From Thermoplasmata archaeon (GTDB taxonomy: Archaea; Thermoplasmatota; Thermoplasmata; GCA-020350865), in assembly GCA_020348445.1 (NCBI GenBank), contig CP070751.1:4000662-4064661 (forward strand): a DNA stretch of 64,000 bases, read 5' to 3'. Shown here in pieces: positions 30,867 to 40,932 of the stretch. Below the pieces are notes generated by a model. The model had not been told where the DNA came from and did no database searches. It saw only the letters and a list, made by a program, of their open reading frames with translations. The position numbers and the translations under genes were made by a program. The first letter of the stretch is position 1, and the number at the start of each line of letters is the position of its first letter.

Positions 30867-33800
30867 TTAATCAAGAGGCGGCGGTGGTGGTAGTTCCTCC
30901 TCAACACGGGGTGGGGGTGGGTGCTCCAGATCGTCAGATGATGGTTTTGGAGGTGGTGATGGCTTGGTTTCATCTGTTTTCTCTAGAACGTCATCTGTTC
31001 TTTCTTCAGATGCAGCCTTTTCATCAACTGGCCCTGGTCCTTTTGCTGCTTCTGGTTTCTCCTTCCTCAAGGCAAACCACAAGATAATAACACATAAAAC
31101 TATAATTACAAGAATTAAGAGCCAGATCCATGGAATGTCCTCTGGTTGAGAGTCTTTAGGCTCCTCTTCTACAAAATCCTCGGATTTTATAGTTATTAAA
31201 GCACTAGCGCTCTTTCCACCAGCAGTAACATTCACATAACAAATGCCTTCATTTGATGACGCTGAAAAAGTAGCTATTTGTAAGCCCTGGGGGGAGATCG
31301 TGCCAAGATCATTATTTACACTCCACATATATGTAATACCAGTTAAGGGATTGTCCTGTAAATCATAAGCCTGCGCTATTAAAACCACTGTTCCGTTTAT
31401 GGGAATGCCCACCTGAGAGGGTGTGACTATAAGCGAATTCACAAAGACTGTTGTAAAATTCCAAGAGCGTGGAACTGGACCTGATAATAAATCATTACCT
31501 GCTTTATCTTTTCCAGCAAGGATATCAAAGGTATAAGTAGTTCCTATTTCAAATGAATTATGAGATAAAGTAATAACTTTGTTTCCGTCGCTCCAACTAA
31601 TAAACCATCCTCCTGGGTCTGGGGAACAGATATACTCTATCGAGGTTGTGTCCATTACCTCGCTAAATGTGACTTGGACATTAGAGTTGGGTTCCACATT
31701 GACCGCATTATCAGCTGGATATATCGCACTAATTTGCGGTGCAATCAAATCCCCCGAGGTGGTAAATGACCAGGGATTCAGAACTGCACCCTGATTAATA
31801 TTATTTCCCGAAATATCTTTTGCAGTGGTAACTTGAAAAGAATAGGTGGTTGCAATTGCAAATGGATTGTGGGATAAGGTCAAAACCGTATTTCCGTTGC
31901 TCCAGATTTCAGACCATCCTCCTAGATCAGGTGTACAAATATATGTTAGCGATAATGGATCTATTTCTTCGCTGAAAGTTATCTCGATATTTGCATCCGG
32001 ATCCACATTTTCTGCATTGTCAGCAGGTGATGTTATACTTATTTGTGGTGCAACATAGTCACCGGTAGTTGTGAATGACCAGGGATTGGGAACCATGCTT
32101 GGATTAAGGTCATTTCCTGAGATATCCTTTGCACCTGTAATCTGGAATATATACATGGTTTTCTGTGCAAATTCATTATGTGAAAATGTAGCAATTTTAT
32201 CATTATTGGTCCATGTTATGATCCAACCCAATGGGTCTGGAGAACATGCATATGTAACGGAGGTTGTATCCATCTGTTCATTGAAATATACTACTATAGC
32301 TGCGGTAGTCGTATCATTTTCCGAACCGTCCGCAGGTGAGGTGGAGGTGATCTCGGGCCCTACAACATCTAAAGTAGTAAATGACCATGGATTTTGAACT
32401 GGTCCGTCCACAAGATCGTTTCCGCCAATATCTTTTCCGCTTGTGATTTCAAATAAGTATGTAGTCTTACTACCAAAATCGTCATGTGTATATGTAGCTA
32501 CAGAGTTCATATTGCTCCAAGATACATCCCACCCGCCAGGATTTGGTGAACACGTATATGATACGGTGGTGATATTCATAGGCTCACTGAACATTACCAC
32601 TATGCTCTTATTCAAGGCAATATCGACATAATCATCTTCAGGCGACGTTAATATTATTGTGGGCTCCACAACATCTTTGGTTGTAAATGAGAATTGATAG
32701 GGTTCTTTTAGTTGATTTCCCAGCACGTCTTTCGCATCTATCATGATATTGATTATGTAGATTGTTAAGGAACTTAGCGTAGATGATGGCTCGAAGGAAA
32801 CAGTCATTTCTCCGTTACTCCAGCTGAAATTCGTTGGTGTAAGTCCGCCTGAAATTGTAATTGCATTTTCAGTTGCAGTAAGGTTCATTTTAATTGAGAA
32901 GGTAATGGATATCAACGGTGTTACAGAGATATTCAAGTCCCCATCTTCTGGTGTTGTGTTTTCTACATGGGGTGCTGTGATGTTCGCGGGTTCTATTAGT
33001 GGGTACCAATCTTTACTGCCACCGCCTGGAACATCATACGGAATATCTCCAATACCGTCCTCATTTGCATCAAAACCTGTATAATCGTCCCACCAGTTGC
33101 CTTCTGCACTGTCATCCCAGTCGTTTAACTGAGTTGTGGAATCATGAGCGTTCTGGAGGTTGTTTTTAAAATTGTTATGATGCACTATGTTATCTACTGA
33201 GTCTGTGATGTTCATGCCAAGTTCGGGGTGGTCCATAATATCGTTACGAATAATGGTATTTATATTTGAGTTACCATTAACAAAGATACCTGTTTGGTTA
33301 TTTGAGGTAATGTTGTTATTCTGGATTTTGTTACTATGTGAAGAGTTTGTTATGTTGATAGCACTCCAATTGTTGTTGGCTATTTTATTATAGCTGATTG
33401 TACTGGAATTGGTGGAATCTAAGAGAACGCCGTCGTTGAGGTTATTGGAAATGTTGTTGATATAAACTATATGCGAGTCTATTCTCAATAATTTAATGCC
33501 GATTAAGTTGGAGAAGATCGTGTTTTTATATAGATGTGAGTTTTCCCATGATACAGAGGTGTTATCGGATTGTGCGTAAATCCCAGAACCATTGGTTTGC
33601 AGACTGATGGTATTCGAATATATGAAATTATCTTGAACATATAAGTTGCCGGTCCTGGAGTTGCCATACATATAAATGCCATTTTGGTCGTTTGAATAGA
33701 TTGTGTTGGAATATATATCATTGTATTGGAAATAGGCATATCTGTCTACTCTATCGGAATCAAAAAAAACATATATGTACAAGCCATTTTGATTGTTTGA

Positions 33801-35735
33801 ATGGATTATATTAGAATGGATATTATTATATTGAAGCTCAAGGACATACCAGCGAGTATGGATAAATAAATAGATACCATTTTGATCATTTGAATGAATA
33901 GTATTAGAATATATGTTATTATATTCAAAATAGGAACCGTCGACTCCATAGCAGTGAAAAAAAATACCGTTTTGGTTGTTGGAAAAAATAGTATTGGAAT
34001 ATATATTGTTGTATCGAAAATAAGAGCATTCATTTGGAATATAACTGGTGTTGAAAAAGATTCCATTTTGGGAGTTTGAATAGATAGTGTTATTAAAGAT
34101 GTTATTATATTGGAAATAATACCATTCCCACTCAGCTTTTAAGTTGAAATGAATGCCATTTTTATTGTTTGAATATATGGAGTTATTGTTTACTTTATTA
34201 TATGAAATATATAAAGTATAAGAGTAAGAGAAGACTTCGAAATAAATGCCATTTTGATTGTTAGAATTTATGGTATTATTGTGGATGCAATTGTATTGGA
34301 AATACGGGGAATAGGTATATTCTTCGGCGTAGGTGTTAAAATAAATACCATTTCTATTGTTTGAATATATTGTGTTAATGAAGATATTATTATATTGAAT
34401 ATATGAATGATGTCGGCAGTAACGATCAGCAAATGTTTTAAAATAAATGCCATTTTGAGTATTGGAATATATTTTATTGGAATATATATTATTGTATTGG
34501 AGATTCAATGTTGAATCTGTTGAATAAACATAGAAATAAATCCCATTATTTTCGTTCCCGGAAATTGTGCAATTTTGAATAGTGTTATTTTCTTGGATCT
34601 CACTCCCATTAAATATTATGCCATTTAATCCATTTTCGGAGATATTTGAATCGGTAATATTAACATAAGTTGCACCATAAAGTTCGATTCCATCTTCTGA
34701 GTTATTCCAGATTTCAGAGTTTTTGATTGTAATGTTAGATACAGAATCCCCCGAGTAAATTCCCGCGTTCCCTTTGTTTTTAGATATATTGCAATCCATA
34801 ATATCCACATATAATGAACCTTCTAGGTCAATACCTGATCCATCGTTATCTCGGATAATACAGTTTTCAATCCATTGATTCTCCGAAGCACAGCCTAAGT
34901 CAATCCCCGTGCCGTCGTTGCCAATGATTCGGGAATCTGCAATATTGTTGTTGCCATTACCATTAAAATCGATTCCATTGTCCTGATTTTCAAATACAGT
35001 TACATTTGTTATTTCTATATAGCTTGAATTCAAACCCAGTTCGATTCCACCCCCGGTATTTTTTGATACGTATGTGTTCATGATAGTATTATTACTCGAG
35101 GATCTCACGTAGATTCCAAAAGCCCGATTCTGGTTTACAAACGATTTATTTATAATGTTATATTCCGAGATCAGCAAGGTGATGCCATTGCTGTAGCTGG
35201 AGGTCACAGTTGTATTGTATATGATGTTACCTGATGTTTCTTTGAGGTAGATCCCATCGCCTGTATTGTTGGATATCTTGCAGTTCGAGATGCGGTTTTT
35301 TGTGTTTGCACACATGATGTACAGTGGGTAGTCACCAAATGAGATTTCGCAATAATCCATTATGTTGTTCGCTCCGTGAAGTCTGATTCGATGCCAGTCA
35401 CCCTTTGCAGGCACGCCTTGATTTGATGTGAACAGAATCGGTGATCCGGGTGTGCCCTGGGCAATGAGCGTGCCATTCACGATCAAGCTGTAAAGTCCAT
35501 CGAACTTCACCTCGACTCCCGGCTCTATGGTCAATGTGACTCCAGGCTCCACAGTCACATCTCCGGTGACGATAAATGGGCTATCAGTTTGATACCATAT
35601 CGTATTCAGGGTAATTGAGCCACTCACATAAGTCGGGCCAGGTGCTCTTGCTTGATTTGTTACCGCAAATAATCCTAAAAAACCACAAATTACGAGCAAT
35701 CCCACAATTCCAGTAGAGATTATTCTGTTCTTCAT
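30867..35735 (-). CDS. Parallel beta-helix surface protein with SbsA-type Ig domains and membrane anchor
   Basis: 1622 residues. A signal peptide (residues 1-31) and a beta-helix cap (ITLNTIWYQTDSPFIVTGDVT-type start) lead into right-handed beta-helix repeats to about residue 900. These are Asn- and Tyr-rich with the recurring N-x-I-Y-S-N-N-Q-N-G-I-Y-F pattern, NosD/PbH1-like. About five SbsA-type Ig-like domains follow (residues ~915-1430; PEDG/PADG openings, NPWSFTT endings), then one further Ig-like domain, a transmembrane helix near 1535-1556 and a cytoplasmic tail rich in Pro. AGGAGGGG lies five bases before the ATG. It is a probable cell-envelope or adhesion protein; carbohydrate binding or cleavage by the helix is possible but not shown. 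Confidence 0.88.
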   Translation of the reverse strand: MKNRIISTGIVGLLVICGFLGLFAVTNQARAPGPTYVSGSITLNTIWYQTDSPFIVTGDVTVEPGVTLTIEPGVEVKFDGLYSLIVNGTLIAQGTPGSPILFTSNQGVPAKGDWHRIRLHGANNIMDYCEISFGDYPLYIMCANTKNRISNCKISNNTGDGIYLKETSGNIIYNTTVTSSYSNGITLLISEYNIINKSFVNQNRAFGIYVRSSSNNTIMNTYVSKNTGGGIELGLNSSYIEITNVTVFENQDNGIDFNGNGNNNIADSRIIGNDGTGIDLGCASENQWIENCIIRDNDGSGIDLEGSLYVDIMDCNISKNKGNAGIYSGDSVSNITIKNSEIWNNSEDGIELYGATYVNITDSNISENGLNGIIFNGSEIQENNTIQNCTISGNENNGIYFYVYSTDSTLNLQYNNIYSNKIYSNTQNGIYFKTFADRYCRHHSYIQYNNIFINTIYSNNRNGIYFNTYAEEYTYSPYFQYNCIHNNTINSNNQNGIYFEVFSYSYTLYISYNKVNNNSIYSNNKNGIHFNLKAEWEWYYFQYNNIFNNTIYSNSQNGIFFNTSYIPNECSYFRYNNIYSNTIFSNNQNGIFFHCYGVDGSYFEYNNIYSNTIHSNDQNGIYLFIHTRWYVLELQYNNIHSNIIHSNNQNGLYIYVFFDSDRVDRYAYFQYNDIYSNTIYSNDQNGIYMYGNSRTGNLYVQDNFIYSNTISLQTNGSGIYAQSDNTSVSWENSHLYKNTIFSNLIGIKLLRIDSHIVYINNISNNLNDGVLLDSTNSSTISYNKIANNNWSAINITNSSHSNKIQNNNITSNNQTGIFVNGNSNINTIIRNDIMDHPELGMNITDSVDNIVHHNNFKNNLQNAHDSTTQLNDWDDSAEGNWWDDYTGFDANEDGIGDIPYDVPGGGSKDWYPLIEPANITAPHVENTTPEDGDLNISVTPLISITFSIKMNLTATENAITISGGLTPTNFSWSNGEMTVSFEPSSTLSSLTIYIINIMIDAKDVLGNQLKEPYQFSFTTKDVVEPTIILTSPEDDYVDIALNKSIVVMFSEPMNITTVSYTCSPNPGGWDVSWSNMNSVATYTHDDFGSKTTYLFEITSGKDIGGNDLVDGPVQNPWSFTTLDVVGPEITSTSPADGSENDTTTAAIVVYFNEQMDTTSVTYACSPDPLGWIITWTNNDKIATFSHNEFAQKTMYIFQITGAKDISGNDLNPSMVPNPWSFTTTGDYVAPQISITSPADNAENVDPDANIEITFSEEIDPLSLTYICTPDLGGWSEIWSNGNTVLTLSHNPFAIATTYSFQVTTAKDISGNNINQGAVLNPWSFTTSGDLIAPQISAIYPADNAVNVEPNSNVQVTFSEVMDTTSIEYICSPDPGGWFISWSDGNKVITLSHNSFEIGTTYTFDILAGKDKAGNDLLSGPVPRSWNFTTVFVNSLIVTPSQVGIPINGTVVLIAQAYDLQDNPLTGITYMWSVNNDLGTISPQGLQIATFSASSNEGICYVNVTAGGKSASALITIKSEDFVEEEPKDSQPEDIPWIWLLILVIIVLCVIILWFALRKEKPEAAKGPGPVDEKAASEERTDDVLEKTDETKPSPPPKPSSDDLEHPPPPRVEEELPPPPPLD

Positions 35736-35866
35736 ATAACCCCTCCTATCAATGAAGTGTGCATATGAATTATTGTATTATTGTATTTGAATATACTTGT
35801 ATCATATTTATAATTACTGAAAGATTTTTCGATAGAAATCGGATACCCAATGAATCTTATGTAAAA

Positions 35867-36412
35867 TCAAAGCATTTCCTTCAATATTTTCTTACTTAAT
35901 ATGTCAAAAGCAAAATTCACATTAAGTCCTGTTTTCGCTGAAGAGAGATAGGCTCCGGGGCTTTCATACCCGGCTGCAAAGCTCTTAATCTCATTTAATC
36001 CTATTTCTTGGAAATCCAAAAGATCGCTTTTATTTCCAAGAAACACTGTTGGGATCTCATCGTCACCACTTTGTACTCCATCTATCCACCCGTCTAAACC
36101 TGGTAACGTTTTCTCCCTTGTGTTGTCACATACCGCCACAATTCCCTGGACCCCTAAAAAATACGCTTTCTGAAGTAACTTACGAAAGTCTTGTTTTCCC
36201 ATGATATCCCATATATAAAGTTGGACATCGACGGGCTTTTTTGTTTTTGGGTGCTGAATTGTTATCTTTTTTGTTGTGACCTTTGTTCCTATTGTGCAAA
36301 TGTAGCTATCTGAATATTCATTAAAAACATATCTTCTTATTAAGCAAGTTTTTCCTACAGCCAGGTCACCTACTAGACAGATTTTGAATTTGAAAAGGTG
36401 GGCTTCTGACAT
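35867..36412 (-). CDS. Ras/Rab-like small GTPase
   Basis: 181 residues with all small-GTPase motifs: P-loop GDLAVGKT (residues 15-22), a switch I Thr in the CTIGTK segment, switch II WDIMGKQ with DxxG and Gln, NKSD for guanine and SSAKTG. The layout is closest to the Ras/Rab superfamily as found in some archaea, without a C-terminal prenylation Cys. The effector and regulator are unknown. It lies between a surface protein and a divergent methyltransferase, with no clear operon partner. A roadblock-type GAP is not encoded nearby. Confidence 0.88.
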   Translation of the reverse strand: MSEAHLFKFKICLVGDLAVGKTCLIRRYVFNEYSDSYICTIGTKVTTKKITIQHPKTKKPVDVQLYIWDIMGKQDFRKLLQKAYFLGVQGIVAVCDNTREKTLPGLDGWIDGVQSGDDEIPTVFLGNKSDLLDFQEIGLNEIKSFAAGYESPGAYLSSAKTGLNVNFAFDILSKKILKEML

Positions 36413-36667
36413 AATTTCCCTTCGGCTAGTTCTTAATCTATAGGTAAGATTACAAAAATAAAACTTTTTTAGGACCCTATAAAGGTTGACCTGCGATTAT
36501 CCTAACTGATAATTTATCAATTTCAGCAACCAGCATATATAAAGTTAAATATGATAATATTATTACCCAATCAAAAAGTGCCAAGCGATGATATAAAACA
36601 GAGCATCCAGAATGTCCTTATAATGTTCGGTTAAAAATACGCTAAAAGCTACGGTAACTGTGGATTT

Positions 36668-37342
36668 ATGAACGAAAATATTCATCTTAGCAAGGATAAT
36701 CTTTGGCAAGAGAGAACTCCGATTTATTATGGGAAAAAGACAGAGCTAAAACTCTACTCGATTATTCGAAATGTGTATGATCGATTTCTCTACCCGGTCA
36801 GAAATAAATATCTCGCAGATTATCTCATTAATTTTGTTTCCCATGGAGACTCGTTACTCGACATCGGCTGTGCGGAAGGAACAATTCCATACCTGATGTC
36901 GCAGAAGAAGAAAATTGCGGTTCATGGGGTGGATGTGTATTTTAAAAGCAGACCCCTAATCCCTTCCAGCCGATATGATGGTTCCACTCTTCCCTTCGAA
37001 AACAAACAGTTCAACTACTCTATGGCTGTGGATGTTCTGCACCACTGTGAGGATATAAAGGCAACCCTACAAGAAATGATGAGGGTGTCTGGCGGTATTA
37101 TTATCAAGGATCATTATTATAAAAATGATTGGGACAGATTCCTCTTGAAGTTGTTTGATGTCTGCGCAAATAAACCCTACGGTGTAAATATCCAGTTTAA
37201 CTTTAAAAGATGGGAGCAGTGGGAAAAGATTTTTAATGAACTCGATTTGGATTATACTTATTTAGACAAGCAAATGGATTGCACAAGATTAGGTCCTATT
37301 AAGCATTTCTGCATCCTCTTGGAAGAAAATGGAAAGAAATGA
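36668..37342 (+). CDS. SAM-dependent class I methyltransferase
   Basis: 224 residues. Motif I is LLDIGCAEGTIP around residues 62-73, followed by HGVDVYF (acidic loop) and the SMAVDVLHHCED segment of motif IV, the methyltransferase-11/UbiE-like pattern. The C-terminal part (from KPYGVNIQFNF) carries no signature I know, so the substrate is open. A TATA-rich stretch precedes the ATG. It is followed, after 224 bases, by the AAA protein, and could belong to the same functional cluster, but it has its own spacing and probably its own promoter. Confidence 0.85.
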   Translation: MNENIHLSKDNLWQERTPIYYGKKTELKLYSIIRNVYDRFLYPVRNKYLADYLINFVSHGDSLLDIGCAEGTIPYLMSQKKKIAVHGVDVYFKSRPLIPSSRYDGSTLPFENKQFNYSMAVDVLHHCEDIKATLQEMMRVSGGIIIKDHYYKNDWDRFLLKLFDVCANKPYGVNIQFNFKRWEQWEKIFNELDLDYTYLDKQMDCTRLGPIKHFCILLEENGKK

Positions 37343-37530
37343 GAATTAAAGAAGAATTGAATTGCACCTGGCAAATCCTGGATTTATACCTATGAATCAT
37401 TCCTATTTATTCTAAAATACACTAGAATTACCGATTTTGATTTTCACTCGTGATTATCATTAATAAAAAGAAATCCAAATTATCTGGGTGTATGGAACAT
37501 ATATTCTAAAATGATAATATTGTAAATACG

Positions 37531-37542
37531 TTTAAAATATAT
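37531..37542 (+). promoter_or_regulatory. TATA box for the TPR-EVE-AAA gene
   Basis: TTTAAAATATAT is centred about 30 bases before the ATG at 37567. Transcription should therefore start within a few bases of the start codon and give an almost leaderless mRNA. Confidence 0.45.
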
Positions 37543-37566
37543 GAATAAGAATAGATAATTGTTACA

Positions 37567-40500
37567 ATGAGTCAGGAAGATTTTGATGATGATGATGATT
37601 TTGGCCTAGGAGCCTTACTCGAAGACGAAGACCTCTTCAAACCAAAGAGCGGAAAGGGTCATAAAATAGGTACAGAGGATTCAGATGCCGATTTGGCAAA
37701 AGAGAATCTCGAGCTAATTGCATTGAAAAAACAGCTCGAAATAGATCCTAAGAACGTTGATCTACTTATTAAGGGCGCCAATTTACTAAGGGGTACAAAA
37801 AAAATCGATGATGCTATAGATTACATTGATAGAGCACTGGAGGCAAATCCAAATCATGCAGAGGCTTTGAATATGAAGGGTCAGCTGCTTGTTGACTTGA
37901 ATTCAGCAAGTGAGGCTATACACTATTTCACCAAAGCGATCTATGCCAATCCTCAACTTGAAGCGGCTTGGTTAAACAAGGCCATCGTGTTGGAGCAAGA
38001 AGGTGCTGTAAATGAGGCGCTTTACAACCTGGATATGGTTTTAAAGATTAATCCTGATAATGCGAAAGCTAGAAACCTAAGGAGCTTGATTTTGGAGATC
38101 GAAGTTAGGCCAAAGCGGGCCTGGTTATTTGTTGGCACAGAGGAAACTTGGAACGAGAAGTTCAAAATAGGTGGATCTTGGGGAATGCATGAAAATGCAC
38201 TGGATATTGAGTCATTCCTAAATGTGGGAAAAGGAGATTTGATAATAGCTTTTAAAAGGAAACCCGTGAACATGATCTTCGCAGTTATGGAGGTTCGCAC
38301 CCCAATATACACTGACTTCTCAACTATGTGGCGTCATAGAATAGATATAGAACCAAGAATAAGGTTGAAAAAACCGATCTCCTTAAACGTACTCAAGAGA
38401 TCCCCTCAACTTGTTGAGATATGGAACTTTATAAGGAACCCTGATACGAAAAGGACGGTCTTTGAAATAGAGCCTGAGAGCTGGGAATTACTCAAAGAGT
38501 TGATATTTAGTTATAATTCCGATTTAAAAAAGGATGCTCTTGAGATGGAGATCAGGAGCAAAGACATGGCAATGATATATGACATGGATATAAATGCCAT
38601 TACAAACAAGGTATTTGTTCCACCCCGGGTGTTGAACGAGATTCAGACGCATTTAAAGAGCGGAAGGAACATAATCCTGTACGGACCTCCTGGATCTGGA
38701 AAAGAACAGCTTGCACAACTAATAGCAGAGCAAATCTGCGGTAAGAGATTTAAAAGCGAAGGTCATGATTTTACAAATTTCACGGCACAAATGGCCAATC
38801 CCCTTTGGAATGATGAGGATATCATGGGATTCTGGGAAAACCAAGGTGACAAAACCGTATTTCGCAAGGGGTTCGGCATTCAGGCCATTGAATTGTGCGA
38901 GGACTCCATCAGAAATTCCAATAGGCCCCATTATCTTATCATCAATAAAATGAACAAACTGGATCTGGATAGAGCTTTTAACAGGTTCTTGAATGTCGTT
39001 GGTGAAAAGGATACATCTGTGGCACTATCGCTCCACCGTGGTGAAACCCTCACCCTCAGAGTGCCGAAAGAATTCCGCATCATTGGGACGGCAGATTCAG
39101 ACGAATGGTCGATACCTGAGAATCTTCTTCCTCTCAGAGGTCAATTTTCATTTATCGAGGTTAGTGTACCAGAGAAATCACTTGAATATGAGGAGATTCC
39201 GTTTTTGGTGAGGGAGCGGTTGGTCTATCTTGGCACATTGAATCAAGATGATCTGTTAAAACAAGAATTCAAAGGTGCAGAAATCACCATGTCAAGGTTC
39301 GATAATGACCCTGATGGAGAAATACAAAAGGCATACGACAAGCTAATTGAATTCGTATCCAAGGACAAGTACCCTCCCAAGGGAACTGTTCTGCCAAGGG
39401 GTATTAGAACGTACAGGGCCATTGGTACAAGACTTCTTGTGGAAACCATGCTGTGTGTTGCAAATGCCCCCTATAGAATCAGCAAGGAAAAAGCCCTTGA
39501 GGATGCAATAATGTCCATTTTCCTACCCATTTTGGAAAAGATGGAAGCTGCCGAGCTTTACAATATAGAACTTAAGGCAAAAGAGGTGTTTGGCTTAAGA
39601 TCGAATGTGGTGGATATGATTACGGCTTTAATAAGCATGCAGAAAGGTCCTGGCGAATTGGAGGACGAGGACGGGATGAAGGTTGATGACTGGACAGATG
39701 AAGACGAGGATGAGGATGCTTATATATCAAATAAGGATGTTGAAGCCGTTGAGATAAATTATGATATCGATCTCACCCCAATATTTGATCACCTATCGAT
39801 TTCCAAGAAGACATTGGACCAAATACTGGTTAATCTTGAAAGTGGAAGAAATATAATCCTCTATGGAGCTCCAGGATGCGGCAAGACAAAGGTTGCTACA
39901 CTGCTTTTGGCGCTGATTTGTGGTAAAATGACCCTAAAGAATGGGCAGCAAAGACCCAACTTCACAATCGTCACTGCCAATGCCGAATGGGACAACTACG
40001 ATATAGTTGGAGGTGTTGCACCTAAGGTTGATGAATATACAAAGGAAATCTCATACGAGTTTCGGGATGGATGCGTTACCCAGGCGGTCAAGGATTGTTT
40101 AAGATCCCTTAAGAGGATAGGAAGACCCCATCACTTGATCATAGATGAGTTCAATCGCGCCAACATAGACGAGGCTTTTGGAAAGCTCTTTACGATTTTC
40201 GAGTACAGAGATACCCAGGCCTTGCTCACCTCCGAGGAAAACAGAGGCGACGCGCTCTATCTGCCCCGCCAATTTCGAGTCATTGGGACCATGAATGTGC
40301 AGGACAAGAACACGCTGTTCGATATAGGTCATGCCCTGATGAGAAGGTTCGCCTTTATCGAGGTTGGGCTGCCTGATAAGGAGGACGAGTTCTCTCGTAT
40401 GCCACATTTCGTGGAATTACGGGCCAAGGAGATGGGAATTATCTTAAAAGGGGATAAGACAGAAAAATCCCTGTTCAGAGGCGATCCCGAAGGAAAGGCG

Positions 40501-40839
40501 GATGCCGAGTACCGAAAACTCATGAAGTTCTTAGAGGAGGATCCAATGCCTGAGGAAGGAATTGAGACATCTGTTGGTGTCCGAACATACAGAAAGATCG
40601 GGACAGCCCAGGTCATAGACTGCGTGATTTGGTGCCTAAAGGCCGGCGGGGATTATTCAAAGGAAGATGCAATGCAGGACGCAATCGTGGCCAACATACT
40701 TCCCCAACTTGAAAACCTGGAAAAGGCACAGATATCGAATATGTACATCAGGGCTGTGGAGGTTTTTACTGAAAGATCAAAGGTGGCCCGGGCCTTGGAT
40801 CGAATGCTCAAGAGCACAACTTTGTCAGTTTTTAGTTAA
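37567..40839 (+). CDS. McrB-like protein: TPR, EVE-like domain and two AAA+ modules
   Basis: 1090 residues. After an acidic start come TPR repeats (residues ~45-180), an EVE/YTH-like reader domain (~182-320; RAWLFVGTEETW, then GKGDLIIAF) and two AAA+ modules. Module 1 has Walker A GPPGSGKEQ (373-380), but its Walker B is LIINKMNK (Asn460-Lys461 instead of Asp-Glu). Module 2 is intact: GAPGCGKT (767-774), LIIDEFNRA (Asp860-Glu861) and GTMNVQDK, the McrB-type signature. In McrBC systems the reader binds modified DNA and the AAA ring drives a McrC nuclease; a McrC-like gene follows 93 bases downstream. A fused degenerate-active AAA pair with TPRs is an unusual arrangement. Target and activity are inferred. 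Confidence 0.85.
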   Translation: MSQEDFDDDDDFGLGALLEDEDLFKPKSGKGHKIGTEDSDADLAKENLELIALKKQLEIDPKNVDLLIKGANLLRGTKKIDDAIDYIDRALEANPNHAEALNMKGQLLVDLNSASEAIHYFTKAIYANPQLEAAWLNKAIVLEQEGAVNEALYNLDMVLKINPDNAKARNLRSLILEIEVRPKRAWLFVGTEETWNEKFKIGGSWGMHENALDIESFLNVGKGDLIIAFKRKPVNMIFAVMEVRTPIYTDFSTMWRHRIDIEPRIRLKKPISLNVLKRSPQLVEIWNFIRNPDTKRTVFEIEPESWELLKELIFSYNSDLKKDALEMEIRSKDMAMIYDMDINAITNKVFVPPRVLNEIQTHLKSGRNIILYGPPGSGKEQLAQLIAEQICGKRFKSEGHDFTNFTAQMANPLWNDEDIMGFWENQGDKTVFRKGFGIQAIELCEDSIRNSNRPHYLIINKMNKLDLDRAFNRFLNVVGEKDTSVALSLHRGETLTLRVPKEFRIIGTADSDEWSIPENLLPLRGQFSFIEVSVPEKSLEYEEIPFLVRERLVYLGTLNQDDLLKQEFKGAEITMSRFDNDPDGEIQKAYDKLIEFVSKDKYPPKGTVLPRGIRTYRAIGTRLLVETMLCVANAPYRISKEKALEDAIMSIFLPILEKMEAAELYNIELKAKEVFGLRSNVVDMITALISMQKGPGELEDEDGMKVDDWTDEDEDEDAYISNKDVEAVEINYDIDLTPIFDHLSISKKTLDQILVNLESGRNIILYGAPGCGKTKVATLLLALICGKMTLKNGQQRPNFTIVTANAEWDNYDIVGGVAPKVDEYTKEISYEFRDGCVTQAVKDCLRSLKRIGRPHHLIIDEFNRANIDEAFGKLFTIFEYRDTQALLTSEENRGDALYLPRQFRVIGTMNVQDKNTLFDIGHALMRRFAFIEVGLPDKEDEFSRMPHFVELRAKEMGIILKGDKTEKSLFRGDPEGKADAEYRKLMKFLEEDPMPEEGIETSVGVRTYRKIGTAQVIDCVIWCLKAGGDYSKEDAMQDAIVANILPQLENLEKAQISNMYIRAVEVFTERSKVARALDRMLKSTTLSVFS

Positions 40840-40932
40840 CGATCAAGGGAAGGGATTTAAATCGAATGTTATAATGTATCAATTCATGCACTGTCCTCGG
40901 GTAAACCCATTGAGAATGTTAAAGAAAACCAG

